Shown one piece after another: positions 57,638-64,000 of a DNA stretch of 64,000 bases (the stretch's first letter is position 1; each line of letters opens with the position of its first letter). The notes beneath the pieces were generated by a model, which saw nothing but the letters and a program-made list of their open reading frames with translations, was not told the DNA's origin and did not search any database. The position numbers and the translations under genes were made by a program. Location: NCBI GenBank assembly GCA_031556035.1, contig JAVBTT010000001.1, forward strand, positions 62,001 to 126,000, read 5' to 3'. This DNA comes from JAVBTT01 sp031556035. Its GTDB lineage: Bacteria > Bacillota > Clostridia > Oscillospirales > UBA929.

Positions 57638-60600
57638 TTACGGAATGGTTACGGTAAACGTGAAGCTGTAGCTCGGGAACAGCACCGGGTATTTTACTCC
57701 CGCGATCTTGGCGACCGTCCCGCCCTCACCCTCGGCGTTATAGCCCGAGACCTCTACGGTTCTCCTGTCGGACAGCACCGCAGCGTTGTATGTGTTTGCG
57801 CCTATCGTGACGCACTTGACAGCGGACTTCAGAGTGACATCGTCATTGAACACGATCTGCAGCTTGCCATCCAGCACGTTCACGTTGGCACTCCAGATGT
57901 TGGTGTTGTAGGCGACAACTTCAACGTCACACTCGCCGTACACGTTCTCCCCCTCGACAATCAGCTTGTAGGATCCCGTCGCGGGAGCCGCGCCGATGTA
58001 CATGCGGCCCTTGCCGTCGCTGACCGCCGTGGGATAGATCTTCTCGTCGCCGACCTTGAGGTAAGCGGTCAGCCCGTCGGTCACGTCGCCCGCTACCGTG
58101 ATGTTCAGATACGCAGTCAGGGTCTCTACAATGCTCGGAGTACTCACGGACACATCGACGCTGACGACCGGCTCGTCGGGAGCCTGGATCGACGCAAAGT
58201 AAATATCCCAGTTCATATCCGCGCCGTAGTAGAAGCTGGTGTAGCTGGGCTGGCCGTAGCAGGACTTCTGGCGCTCGATCTCGACGCGGTAGCGGCGGTC
58301 GGACTGCAGCGCAGCCAGCTTGTGCGTGGACTCCTCGGTATTGAAGTAAATGCGGATCTCGTTGGCGGCGGTTGTGCCGAGAATCAGCTCTTCGCGGAAG
58401 TCACCCAAAACGTCGGCCGCGTAAGCCGGACGGTCCTTCGTGCCGCCGCAGACGCGTGTTCCGGTTGTGGCCAGGCCGCCGGGGTTTCCGGTGCCGAATC
58501 CGGTGCCGGCCACGTTGAGGGCTGATATGCTGTTATTGCAGGGCTGGGTCGTCAAGTCCGGCCTCCAGAAAATACTGAAGGTGGTTCCGGGGCTGAGTGT
58601 CTGGCGTGCGGAGGGCGTGTCGTCGGACTTGCGCAGGCCGTTTTCGTAGTTGGTTCCGCGAGGCGAGGTGTTTCTGGCCCTAGTGAACAGCTGCCAGCCG
58701 GGCTCGTCAGTAAATTTGCCAACCATGGCGCGGCCGTTGTCCCGCTGGTTGCCCCAGGCTGTCAGACTGGAGGCCGGGCCGTTTGTACCCAGCACATCCC
58801 CGGTCGCCGCGTTGCGCAGCACGGAATCCCACCAGCCGCCCTCCAGACAGCCCCACAGTTTGGGCATTGTCTGGTCGGGGTCGAAATAACCGACATGGAG
58901 GGAGTCGCCGTGACCGAGCTTTTCAATGGCACCGACCTTGTTTGTCAGGTCGTCGCCTGTGCCATAGCGCTGCTCATAACCCGTCCACAGAACGGTGCCG
59001 TCTCCCTTGAAGCAGGCGTTCCCAATGATGAACTCGTCCTTGCCATCGCCGTCCACATCCATAACGGACGGGGTGTGATAGCCCTGGCAGGTGATGGAGC
59101 CGAGCTTGTTGGCGATCTCTACGGTAGCTATGCACTCCGGCTTTTCTTTGAGCGGGTTGTCAGGGTTAAAGCAGACCTCGCGGCGCCCCGGGCCGGCGTG
59201 GGTATTGCTGTAAGCGACGGCTCCGCCCACGCCGCCGGCGCTGTTGATGAACGGGTTGGGCGAAACCTCGAAGCCGGAGTCAACAAATACCTCGCTGGTC
59301 AGATTTTCGCCGTCCCAGTCGTAGCGGGTGGCGGTGGTGCGGGAGTAGTAGCCGCGCACCTGGATGCAACTCGCGTAGCCGCTGTCGCCGTCAAGATAGG
59401 CCACCGCGCCGAGATTGCGCTCCACGCGGTTATACGGCTCGTCCCAGCCGCCGCAGAAGTCGTTCCACATAACGCCGATGTCCGGGGTGTAGGAGCCGTC
59501 GGGGTTTACTATGCCGCGCGGCACCGCGTAGGGGATGGAGTCCATCTCTGCGCCGGTCACACCGTTGAATACAGAGAAGTACTCAGGCCCGTCCATAATC
59601 TGGCCGCTCCCCCTGAATCTGTCCCGGCCTCCGCCGTCTATGAAGTTGTTTGTCATCCACAGATACGCCAGCGCAGCGGCTTCGGCGTCGGTTATGACAT
59701 GGCTCTTGAACGCGGCTGGATCCTTGGGAATGGCGTTCAAGATTTCCCACTGAGCCTGATCATAGCCCGTTATGTCGGAGCTGCCCGTAAAAACATTGTG
59801 CCGACCAGCGGCGCTGATTATGGAGCCGTCCAGCTTTTCATATCCGGCAGGATACATGCCCATCATGACCTGAGGGGGATATGCCCACCAGCCGTAGCCA
59901 CCCTGTGCCCTGGAGTCCTTCAGCTTGTCGTTGTCCGCGCCGTAGCGGGCCTCCTTCACCTCGGGGTGGCTCTGCCAGTTCTTAAAGAATTGAACCATCC
60001 ACTGGAATGTCTTGCCGTCCTGCCTGGTTGCGGCGTTCATCTGGCCGTCGTTGGAGCGGTAGTCGTCTGTGTGGCTCCAGTTCTTGTTGCCGTTCCAGTC
60101 GGTATGGACTGTCTCCGGCATGGATATGTACGTGTATTCCACGTTGTTATCATACACGCCGCCCGGGAAGGTTCTCCACTTGGAGCCGGGGGCTGTCTTT
60201 ACCATGAACTCCGCCTTGCCGTCGCCGTCGAAGTCATAGAGCATCGGCTGCAGATAGTGCTGGCCGGCGCGAAGGTTGACGCCCAGGTTGAGCTCCCACA
60301 GTATCTTTCCGTCCAGGCTGTAGCAGTGGTAAATGACAGGAGCCTCATAGCCCTGGCTGATGACGTCGGGTGCGCCCGTTTCCCACTTGACCACAAACTC
60401 CAGCTGGCCGTCGCCGTCCACGTCTCCGGCGGAAATCTGATCCATGTAGTAGGATTTGGTCGTAGTGCCGATGGAGACGCCCGCCGGCGGCTGCGTCACC
60501 GGTATTCCGAGATAGCCAGCGTTGCCGGGGTCAGCGGAGGCGAAGCCAGCCGTTTGCTGCGCTGCCGGCTTCAGGGCCTTGGTTCTGCTCGTATACGCAC

Positions 60601-60958
60601 CGTTCACAACCGTTACGATCACATACTCGTCGTCAAGCGTCCCTTCCGCGTCAAGAAAGTCGGTGCTGTCGGCGATGTCGACGAGCTTGACTCCGTTCTT
60701 GAATACGGCGAAGTCAGCACCCACGAGTCCGGTCTCGGAGACGCCGGTCGCCTCCTCCGGGAAGTAGCGCCAGCTCAGGAACACACCGCCCGCGACCTTG
60801 GCCGCCAGAAAGCCCCTATCCATCGTTGTTCCGAGAACATTGAACCTCGCCTCAGGAAGGCTGGAGATGTCGGACGCCTCAGCCGCGTAGACGACTGAAA
60901 AGCTTGCCAGCATGCAAACCGCCAGGAAAAGGGATATAATTTTTCTCACCTTTGACAT
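57638..60958 (-). CDS. Secreted rhamnogalacturonan lyase (PL11 type)
   Basis: A 1106-residue exported enzyme: signal peptide 1-23, a fibronectin-like lead domain (about 33-140), then the PL11 beta-propeller with repeated calcium-binding loops DVDGDGQLEFVVKWE, YDFDGDGKAEFMVKTAPGSKW and DVDGDGKDEFIIGNACF, plus GDYEPYNRV-like and YFDPDQTMPKLWGCLEGGWWDSVLRNA blocks. YesW/YesX enzymes of this family cleave the rhamnogalacturonan-I backbone of pectin. The C-terminal 160 residues form extra beta domains, perhaps for binding. No SLH or sortase anchor is seen, so it should be released or loosely bound. TTTGGAGGA precedes the ATG. Confidence 0.9.
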   Translation of the reverse strand: MSKVRKIISLFLAVCMLASFSVVYAAEASDISSLPEARFNVLGTTMDRGFLAAKVAGGVFLSWRYFPEEATGVSETGLVGADFAVFKNGVKLVDIADSTDFLDAEGTLDDEYVIVTVVNGAYTSRTKALKPAAQQTAGFASADPGNAGYLGIPVTQPPAGVSIGTTTKSYYMDQISAGDVDGDGQLEFVVKWETGAPDVISQGYEAPVIYHCYSLDGKILWELNLGVNLRAGQHYLQPMLYDFDGDGKAEFMVKTAPGSKWRTFPGGVYDNNVEYTYISMPETVHTDWNGNKNWSHTDDYRSNDGQMNAATRQDGKTFQWMVQFFKNWQSHPEVKEARYGADNDKLKDSRAQGGYGWWAYPPQVMMGMYPAGYEKLDGSIISAAGRHNVFTGSSDITGYDQAQWEILNAIPKDPAAFKSHVITDAEAAALAYLWMTNNFIDGGGRDRFRGSGQIMDGPEYFSVFNGVTGAEMDSIPYAVPRGIVNPDGSYTPDIGVMWNDFCGGWDEPYNRVERNLGAVAYLDGDSGYASCIQVRGYYSRTTATRYDWDGENLTSEVFVDSGFEVSPNPFINSAGGVGGAVAYSNTHAGPGRREVCFNPDNPLKEKPECIATVEIANKLGSITCQGYHTPSVMDVDGDGKDEFIIGNACFKGDGTVLWTGYEQRYGTGDDLTNKVGAIEKLGHGDSLHVGYFDPDQTMPKLWGCLEGGWWDSVLRNAATGDVLGTNGPASSLTAWGNQRDNGRAMVGKFTDEPGWQLFTRARNTSPRGTNYENGLRKSDDTPSARQTLSPGTTFSIFWRPDLTTQPCNNSISALNVAGTGFGTGNPGGLATTGTRVCGGTKDRPAYAADVLGDFREELILGTTAANEIRIYFNTEESTHKLAALQSDRRYRVEIERQKSCYGQPSYTSFYYGADMNWDIYFASIQAPDEPVVSVDVSVSTPSIVETLTAYLNITVAGDVTDGLTAYLKVGDEKIYPTAVSDGKGRMYIGAAPATGSYKLIVEGENVYGECDVEVVAYNTNIWSANVNVLDGKLQIVFNDDVTLKSAVKCVTIGANTYNAAVLSDRRTVEVSGYNAEGEGGTVAKIAGVKYPVLFPSYSFTFTVTIP

Positions 60959-61085
60959 TTCTTATCCTCCAAACTTTATTTGCCAGACTTTTTTAAGCAC
61001 CGGGCCTTAAAATCCGCTATAACCTTTTAACATCATCCTTTCACGGCAACTGCAATGCGGGAACAAAACACAACGATATATTATT

Positions 61086-61113
61086 ATTGTACCATAACAA
61101 CAAGACAAAACAA
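61086..61113 (-). promoter_or_regulatory. Possible promoter of the rhamnogalacturonan lyase gene
   Basis: On the minus strand TTGTTT (61108-61113), 16 bases, then TACAAT (61086-61091), about 128 bases before the start. The region 60959-61295 is otherwise A/T-rich with no gene or clear operator. Confidence 0.4.
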
Positions 61114-61258
61114 GTCGTTTTCGTCCACAATCTACAAAAAAACGACCATTAATCACGCGAAACGGGCTGCGGCAGAGCGGTTACTCTAGCACACTCAGGG
61201 CAACCGGGTTTGACCGGGACGCTTCATTCCTCAAACCCTAATGATACCGAATTCACCC

Positions 61259-61287
61259 TGAAGCCCCCGCCGGAGGCGGGGGCTTCA
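61259..61287 (-). terminator. Hairpin downstream of the CBS gene
   Basis: TGAAGCCCCCGCC-gga-GGCGGGGGCTTCA is a perfect 13-bp stem eight bases past the CBS gene stop. Confidence 0.65.
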
Positions 61288-61295
61288 GGCGTTTT

Positions 61296-61727
61296 TCACA
61301 TCTTTCTGAGGTTCATGCTTATTTCGCTGAGGGCCTTGGAGGCCTCCATATCGAACATATTGGTCTTCGCCATGTCGCCCAGAGAGAGCATTCCCACAAC
61401 CTTGCCTCCGCCGTCGACCACCGGAAGGCGCCTAATCTGATCGTGAGCCATAATGTGCGAAGCCGAGCGGACATCGTCATCAGGGCCCACCGTCTTGACC
61501 CCGCGCGTCATGATCTCGCGCACCTTTGTGCTCTGCGGGTCGATCTCCGACGCCACGCACCTCAGCACGATATCCCGGTCGGTCAGTATCCCCTTGAGCT
61601 TACCGTCCATAGAGCACACCGGCAGTGAGCCCACATTGTGGCGAGTCAGAAGCCGCGCCGCAAGTGCCGCAGTCTCATCCGGCGTAATCGAGACAACATT
61701 GCTGTTCATGAGTTCTGACACTCTCAT
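61296..61727 (-). CDS. Tandem CBS-domain protein
   Basis: A 143-residue protein with two CBS motifs: residues 1-60 (VSELMNSNVVSITPDETAALAARLLTRHNVGSLPV, LKGILTDRDIVLRCV) and about 70-130 (VREIMTRGVKTVGPDDDVRSASHIMAHDQIRRLPVVDGGGKVVGMLSLGDMA). CBS pairs bind adenine nucleotides and act as energy or signal sensors. With no attached enzyme domain the partner is unknown. It stands alone between the lyase gene and a tRNA. Confidence 0.9.
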   Translation of the reverse strand: MRVSELMNSNVVSITPDETAALAARLLTRHNVGSLPVCSMDGKLKGILTDRDIVLRCVASEIDPQSTKVREIMTRGVKTVGPDDDVRSASHIMAHDQIRRLPVVDGGGKVVGMLSLGDMAKTNMFDMEASKALSEISMNLRKM

Positions 61728-61875
61728 AATAACACATCCCCGTCTTAAGTATTGTGCTTAAATTATGCCCCGAACACTGCCTGGTTATTACGACGGCATT
61801 AAAAAACCGGAGTTTTAAAGCTATTGAAGCGACGAGTTTTATCGGCTCGCCAAATAATTATCTTAGACCTGGGTA

Positions 61876-61904
61876 TTGCAATTGCCGAAGAACTATGCTA
61901 TTAT
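61876..61904 (+). promoter_or_regulatory. Sigma-A promoter of the CAU tRNA
   Basis: TTGCAA (61876-61881), exactly 17 bases, then TATTAT (61899-61904), about 60 bases before the tRNA. The space 61728-61875 shows no gene. Confidence 0.72.
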
Positions 61905-61964
61905 TTGTTGGCGCTTAAGAGCATACTTGTAAATTTGAGTAGCCACAGCGCTATAACAAAACAA

Positions 61965-62041
61965 GGGCCCTTAGCTCAGTTGGTCAGAGCGGTCGGCTCA
62001 TAACCGATTGGTCCCGGGTTCGAGTCCCTGAGGGCCCACCA
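61965..62041 (+). tRNA. tRNA with CAU anticodon (Ile2 or elongator Met)
   Basis: The 77-base cloverleaf has acceptor GGGCCCT / AGGGCCC, discriminator A and an encoded CCA. The D-arm is AGCTCAGTTGGTCAGAGC, the anticodon loop CTCATAA with CAT at 61999-62001, and the T-loop TTCGAGT. The fully paired G1-C72 end rules out initiator tRNA. The GGGCCCTTAGCTC start and GTCGGCTCATAACCGAT arm look more like tRNA-Ile2, whose C34 is lysidine-modified, than elongator Met, but this is not decisive. Confidence 0.93.
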
Positions 62042-62045
62042 AATC

Positions 62046-62077
62046 AAGACGTCAGAACGGATACGTTCTGACGTCTT
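62046..62077 (+). terminator. Terminator of the CAU tRNA
   Basis: AAGACGTCAGAACG-gata-CGTTCTGACGTCTT followed by TGCC: a perfect 14-bp stem five bases past the encoded CCA. Confidence 0.75.
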
Positions 62078-62093
62078 TGCCTTGGAGACAAAG

Positions 62094-62163
62094 CCCCCGT
62101 TTGGTCGCAGCAAACGGGGGCAAATACATGCCGCTTGGCGTCGAGCGAGCCGACGCCAAGCGG
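62094..62163 (-). terminator. Two hairpins downstream of the CAP-SLH gene
   Basis: CCCCCGTTT / AAACGGGGG (62094-62120) and CCGCTTGGCGTCG / CGACGCCAAGCGG (62131-62163) are perfect stems of 9 and 13 bp just past the stop at 62175. Confidence 0.65.
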
Positions 62164-62174
62164 ACGCTCTCGTC

Positions 62175-63647
62175 CTATTTATACAAATCCGTGGAAAACA
62201 GTGTCTGAACCGTATGCAGTATTGACATGGAGACCCCTGGCGAGAAAGAGTCGCTCTCCTCAGCTCCCATAATGCCTGCTGCGCGACAAAAATATACCGC
62301 GTCCCGGGCCCAGGCCGGGATCATATCATCGTCACCGTAAGCCTCTGCCTCGTCAAAGGACGGTCGTCCATAAAGCGAGTAAATAACCACGGCCGCCTGC
62401 GCCCTGGTCAGAGCGGTGTCTGGAGAGAATACGCCAGCAGACACCCCGGACATCAAGCCCATCATGTACGCTTTTTGCGCGTTTTCATCGTCCGTATCCG
62501 AAAAAGGGTTTTCACCGGGCAGCTCAATTTCACCGTCTCCGGACTCAATCAGATCAACCAACATGGCGGCAAACTCAAGACGGGTGATATCCCTGTTGTA
62601 ATCCTCTAAAACATCAAGCGCCAGGGGCGCGTCGGAGCTTTCCGCGCTATGGGCAGAAAAAGACGCAACTGCGGCGGATATATCCTCGTCCACCCCAAAC
62701 AAATCGAAAAACTCGACATCATACTTCAGTGGCGGCATGGGCTCCCCGGTCGCCTTTAGCTTTAGCCCGGTGATCCGCACCGAGTAGACTCCTTTATACT
62801 CGTCACCGACAGACCCAGCGTCCGGCCTGTAGGAGAAGCCGCCCGAAAAGAGGTTGAGTTCTCCTAAGCTCCCGTTTATAACCCACGCAGTATTGTCCTC
62901 ATCACGGGTAACGGTTATCTCCATCTCCCCGGCTTCAAAGAGCTCCGGATTATAATGAAAACTCCAGATGCTCTCGGCAGGAAAGCTTTGCGCTGGAAAC
63001 GCCGGACCATTCGGCCAGCAGACAAAGTCTGGATATTCCACAACTCCGGATTTGTCCCTTATATACATGGTCGCGTAGCTGTTCGCGAAACCAAAACCTG
63101 TTTTTTTCAAAACCGGCGAGAGCACAAACCGCCGGTGACCGACAGTTTTATTGTTTTCGCCCGGTTCAAGCATAAACAGTTCAACCGCTCGCGTAAGTGA
63201 GCGGCACTTCGCAAGATTCGAGTCACTGGCCGCCTCATAGCCTATGCTGTAAAATCCTTCCGGCATTCCGGATGGACGGGAAGGTACATGGCTAAGCTCC
63301 CTGTTGGCCGCCATAAGTGCGGCCCCGTGCTGCGCAAGCTCACACATATCCGCGTCAAGCTCCACATCCGTCGGCAGCCCTGCCAAAAACCTAAAATAAT
63401 TGACCATATTAACTGCGTCGGCAACATATCCCGGATTCAGCGCTCCGGCTGAGTGTTCACCGGATAGCGCGGGCGCTTCCGTGTATGGAGAACCCTCGTA
63501 TGCGGGCCTGTACTCTTCCCAGGCAGCCCTTATCTCGGCTCTCCTGAGCTCCGCAGGAGAGTTGTTCGCGGCTCTGGCCGCGGGCATTATGAGAAAGAGC
63601 GACAGCGCAAAAAACAAAGCGCAGAAAACACACCTCTTCATAAACAC
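62175..63647 (-). CDS. Secreted CAP-domain protein with SLH-like C-terminus
   Basis: A 490-residue exported protein: signal peptide 1-26 (FCALFFALSLFLIMPAARAA), a CAP/SCP-like domain (about 70-200, DAVNMVNYFRFLAGLPTDVELDADMCELAQHGAALMAANRELSHVPSRP, TVGHRRFVLSPVLKKTGFGFA), a beta-rich middle (about 215-330) and SLH-type repeats at the end (ITRLEFAAMLVDLIESGDG, NPFSDTDDENAQKAYMMGLMSGVSAGVFSPDTALTRAQAAVVIYSLYG, IPAWARDAVYFCRAAGIMGAEESDSFSPG). SLH repeats would hold it on the wall. CAP proteins have varied roles, so function stays open. It has a near-consensus promoter with an overlapping palindrome. Confidence 0.87.
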   Translation of the reverse strand: MFMKRCVFCALFFALSLFLIMPAARAANNSPAELRRAEIRAAWEEYRPAYEGSPYTEAPALSGEHSAGALNPGYVADAVNMVNYFRFLAGLPTDVELDADMCELAQHGAALMAANRELSHVPSRPSGMPEGFYSIGYEAASDSNLAKCRSLTRAVELFMLEPGENNKTVGHRRFVLSPVLKKTGFGFANSYATMYIRDKSGVVEYPDFVCWPNGPAFPAQSFPAESIWSFHYNPELFEAGEMEITVTRDEDNTAWVINGSLGELNLFSGGFSYRPDAGSVGDEYKGVYSVRITGLKLKATGEPMPPLKYDVEFFDLFGVDEDISAAVASFSAHSAESSDAPLALDVLEDYNRDITRLEFAAMLVDLIESGDGEIELPGENPFSDTDDENAQKAYMMGLMSGVSAGVFSPDTALTRAQAAVVIYSLYGRPSFDEAEAYGDDDMIPAWARDAVYFCRAAGIMGAEESDSFSPGVSMSILHTVQTLFSTDLYK

Positions 63648-63693
63648 AACCCCGGTTTATCTATTTAGAGAGTTGCTCATATAACCAGAACAA

Positions 63694-63732
63694 ATTATAT
63701 CATAATTATCCAGAGACGACAATATTATGTCG
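63694..63732 (-). promoter_or_regulatory. Promoter and palindromic operator-like site of the CAP-SLH gene
   Basis: On the minus strand TTGTCG (63717-63722), 17 bases and TATAAT (63694-63699). The -35 lies inside the palindrome CGACATAATATTGTCG (63717-63732), a possible repressor site. Twelve of its bases (ATAATATTGTCG) recur at 6869-6880 in the flagellin leader. The rest of 63733-63872 shows no gene. Confidence 0.6.
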
Positions 63733-63872
63733 TAAATATTCGGTGGCGGCCGAAAATAGTTTGCGGCTTGACGTATTAATGCGTTCCGGATTGTGACGAA
63801 AACAAAAGCAGACACATTTCTGTGCCTGCCCCTACTGTCGTTCTGTCGATTCATCGTCGTATACAGTTGCGG

Positions 63873-64000
63873 TCAGTTTTCGGTTTTTTCCACTGATCGC
63901 CGCAGAAACGCCGCCGCAGTATCTTCGGCCAGCGAGTAAACACGTCCAAAGTCCACATGGGGAACATATATATCCTCCAACTCGTCGTGGAGTGCCTTGG
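63873..64000 (-). CDS. C-terminal fragment of an unidentified gene
   Basis: The minus-strand frame is open from the window edge to a TGA at 63873-63875, giving about 42 codons (ALHDELEDIYVPHVDFGRVY ... RRSVEKTEN). The start lies beyond the window. The codon usage looks like real coding sequence, but the fragment is too short to name. Confidence 0.5.
   Translation of the reverse strand, partial: KALHDELEDIYVPHVDFGRVYSLAEDTAAAFLRRSVEKTEN

Noticed and set aside
58895..60898. A 667-codon open frame on the plus strand
   Set aside because: It is the antisense shadow of the rhamnogalacturonan lyase, with Val/Ala/Gly-heavy composition and no motif.
63657..63854. A 65-codon minus-strand frame upstream of the CAP-SLH gene
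   Set aside because: It covers the promoter and palindrome of that gene, has no ribosome site and atypical codons.

Overview
The window reads as chromosome of a motile, anaerobic, Gram-positive Clostridia-type bacterium with a GC-rich genome. The evidence is a Bacillus/Clostridium-type flagellar cluster (fliY, flhF-flhG, sigD, flgM, flhO-flhP, yvyF), an Rnf complex in the clostridial order C-D-G-E-A-B, a Rex redox repressor, meso-diaminopimelate dehydrogenase, proteins with S-layer-homology (SLH) segments, a two-domain acyl-CoA dehydratase activase, and sigma-A-like and sigma-D-like promoters. No outer-membrane genes, phage, transposase or CRISPR array was seen.

Layout. 1-5506 (minus) holds two large tandem paralogous secreted proteins, the first cut by the window edge. 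5735-6817 is flagellin under a sigma-D-like promoter. 7131-18646 is an approximately 11 kb stretch of non-flagellar genes: rRNA methylase, sbcDC, degenerate EAL-HDOD protein, Ddh, tRNA-Arg, an M14 peptidase and an orphan AgrC-like kinase. It is bounded by and dotted with a family of palindromic elements. 18668-42016 is one long minus-strand flagellar block which, read in transcription order, is flbD, motA, motB, fliL, fliM, fliY, cheY, fliO-P-Q-R, flhB, flhA, flhF, flhG, a PilZ protein, sigD, two accessory genes, flhO, flhP, yvyF, flgM, flgN, flgK, flgL and a DUF6470 gene. The early basal-body half, the che sensory genes, and csrA/fliW are absent from the places where relatives usually carry them.

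42230-47511 holds a 1402-residue activase-family fusion translationally coupled to a membrane-anchored DUF4015 hydrolase-like protein. 47834-52951 is rnfCDGEAB, divergent from rex. 53854-54180 is a 155-bp tandem repeat. 54227-63647 has surface and metabolic genes: two SLH proteins, an aldo/keto reductase, D-lactate dehydrogenase, a rhamnogalacturonan lyase, a CBS protein and a CAU-anticodon tRNA.

The genes fit a pectin-degrading, fermentative, swimming lifestyle. Rnf couples ferredoxin oxidation and NAD reduction to an ion gradient, Rex would sense NADH, and LdhA and the aldo/keto reductase dispose of reductant. Flagellar expression appears staged: an extended -10 promoter drives flbD-mot-fli, a sigma-A promoter drives sigD, and sigma-D-like promoters drive flhO-flhP, probably yvyF, flgM-flgN-flgK-flgL and flagellin, with FlgM as the likely checkpoint. 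The least explained material is three repeat systems: palindromic elements with conserved ends and covarying inner stems, a structured element lying at the 3' ends of three genes in the same orientation, and the tandem giant surface proteins beside flagellin.
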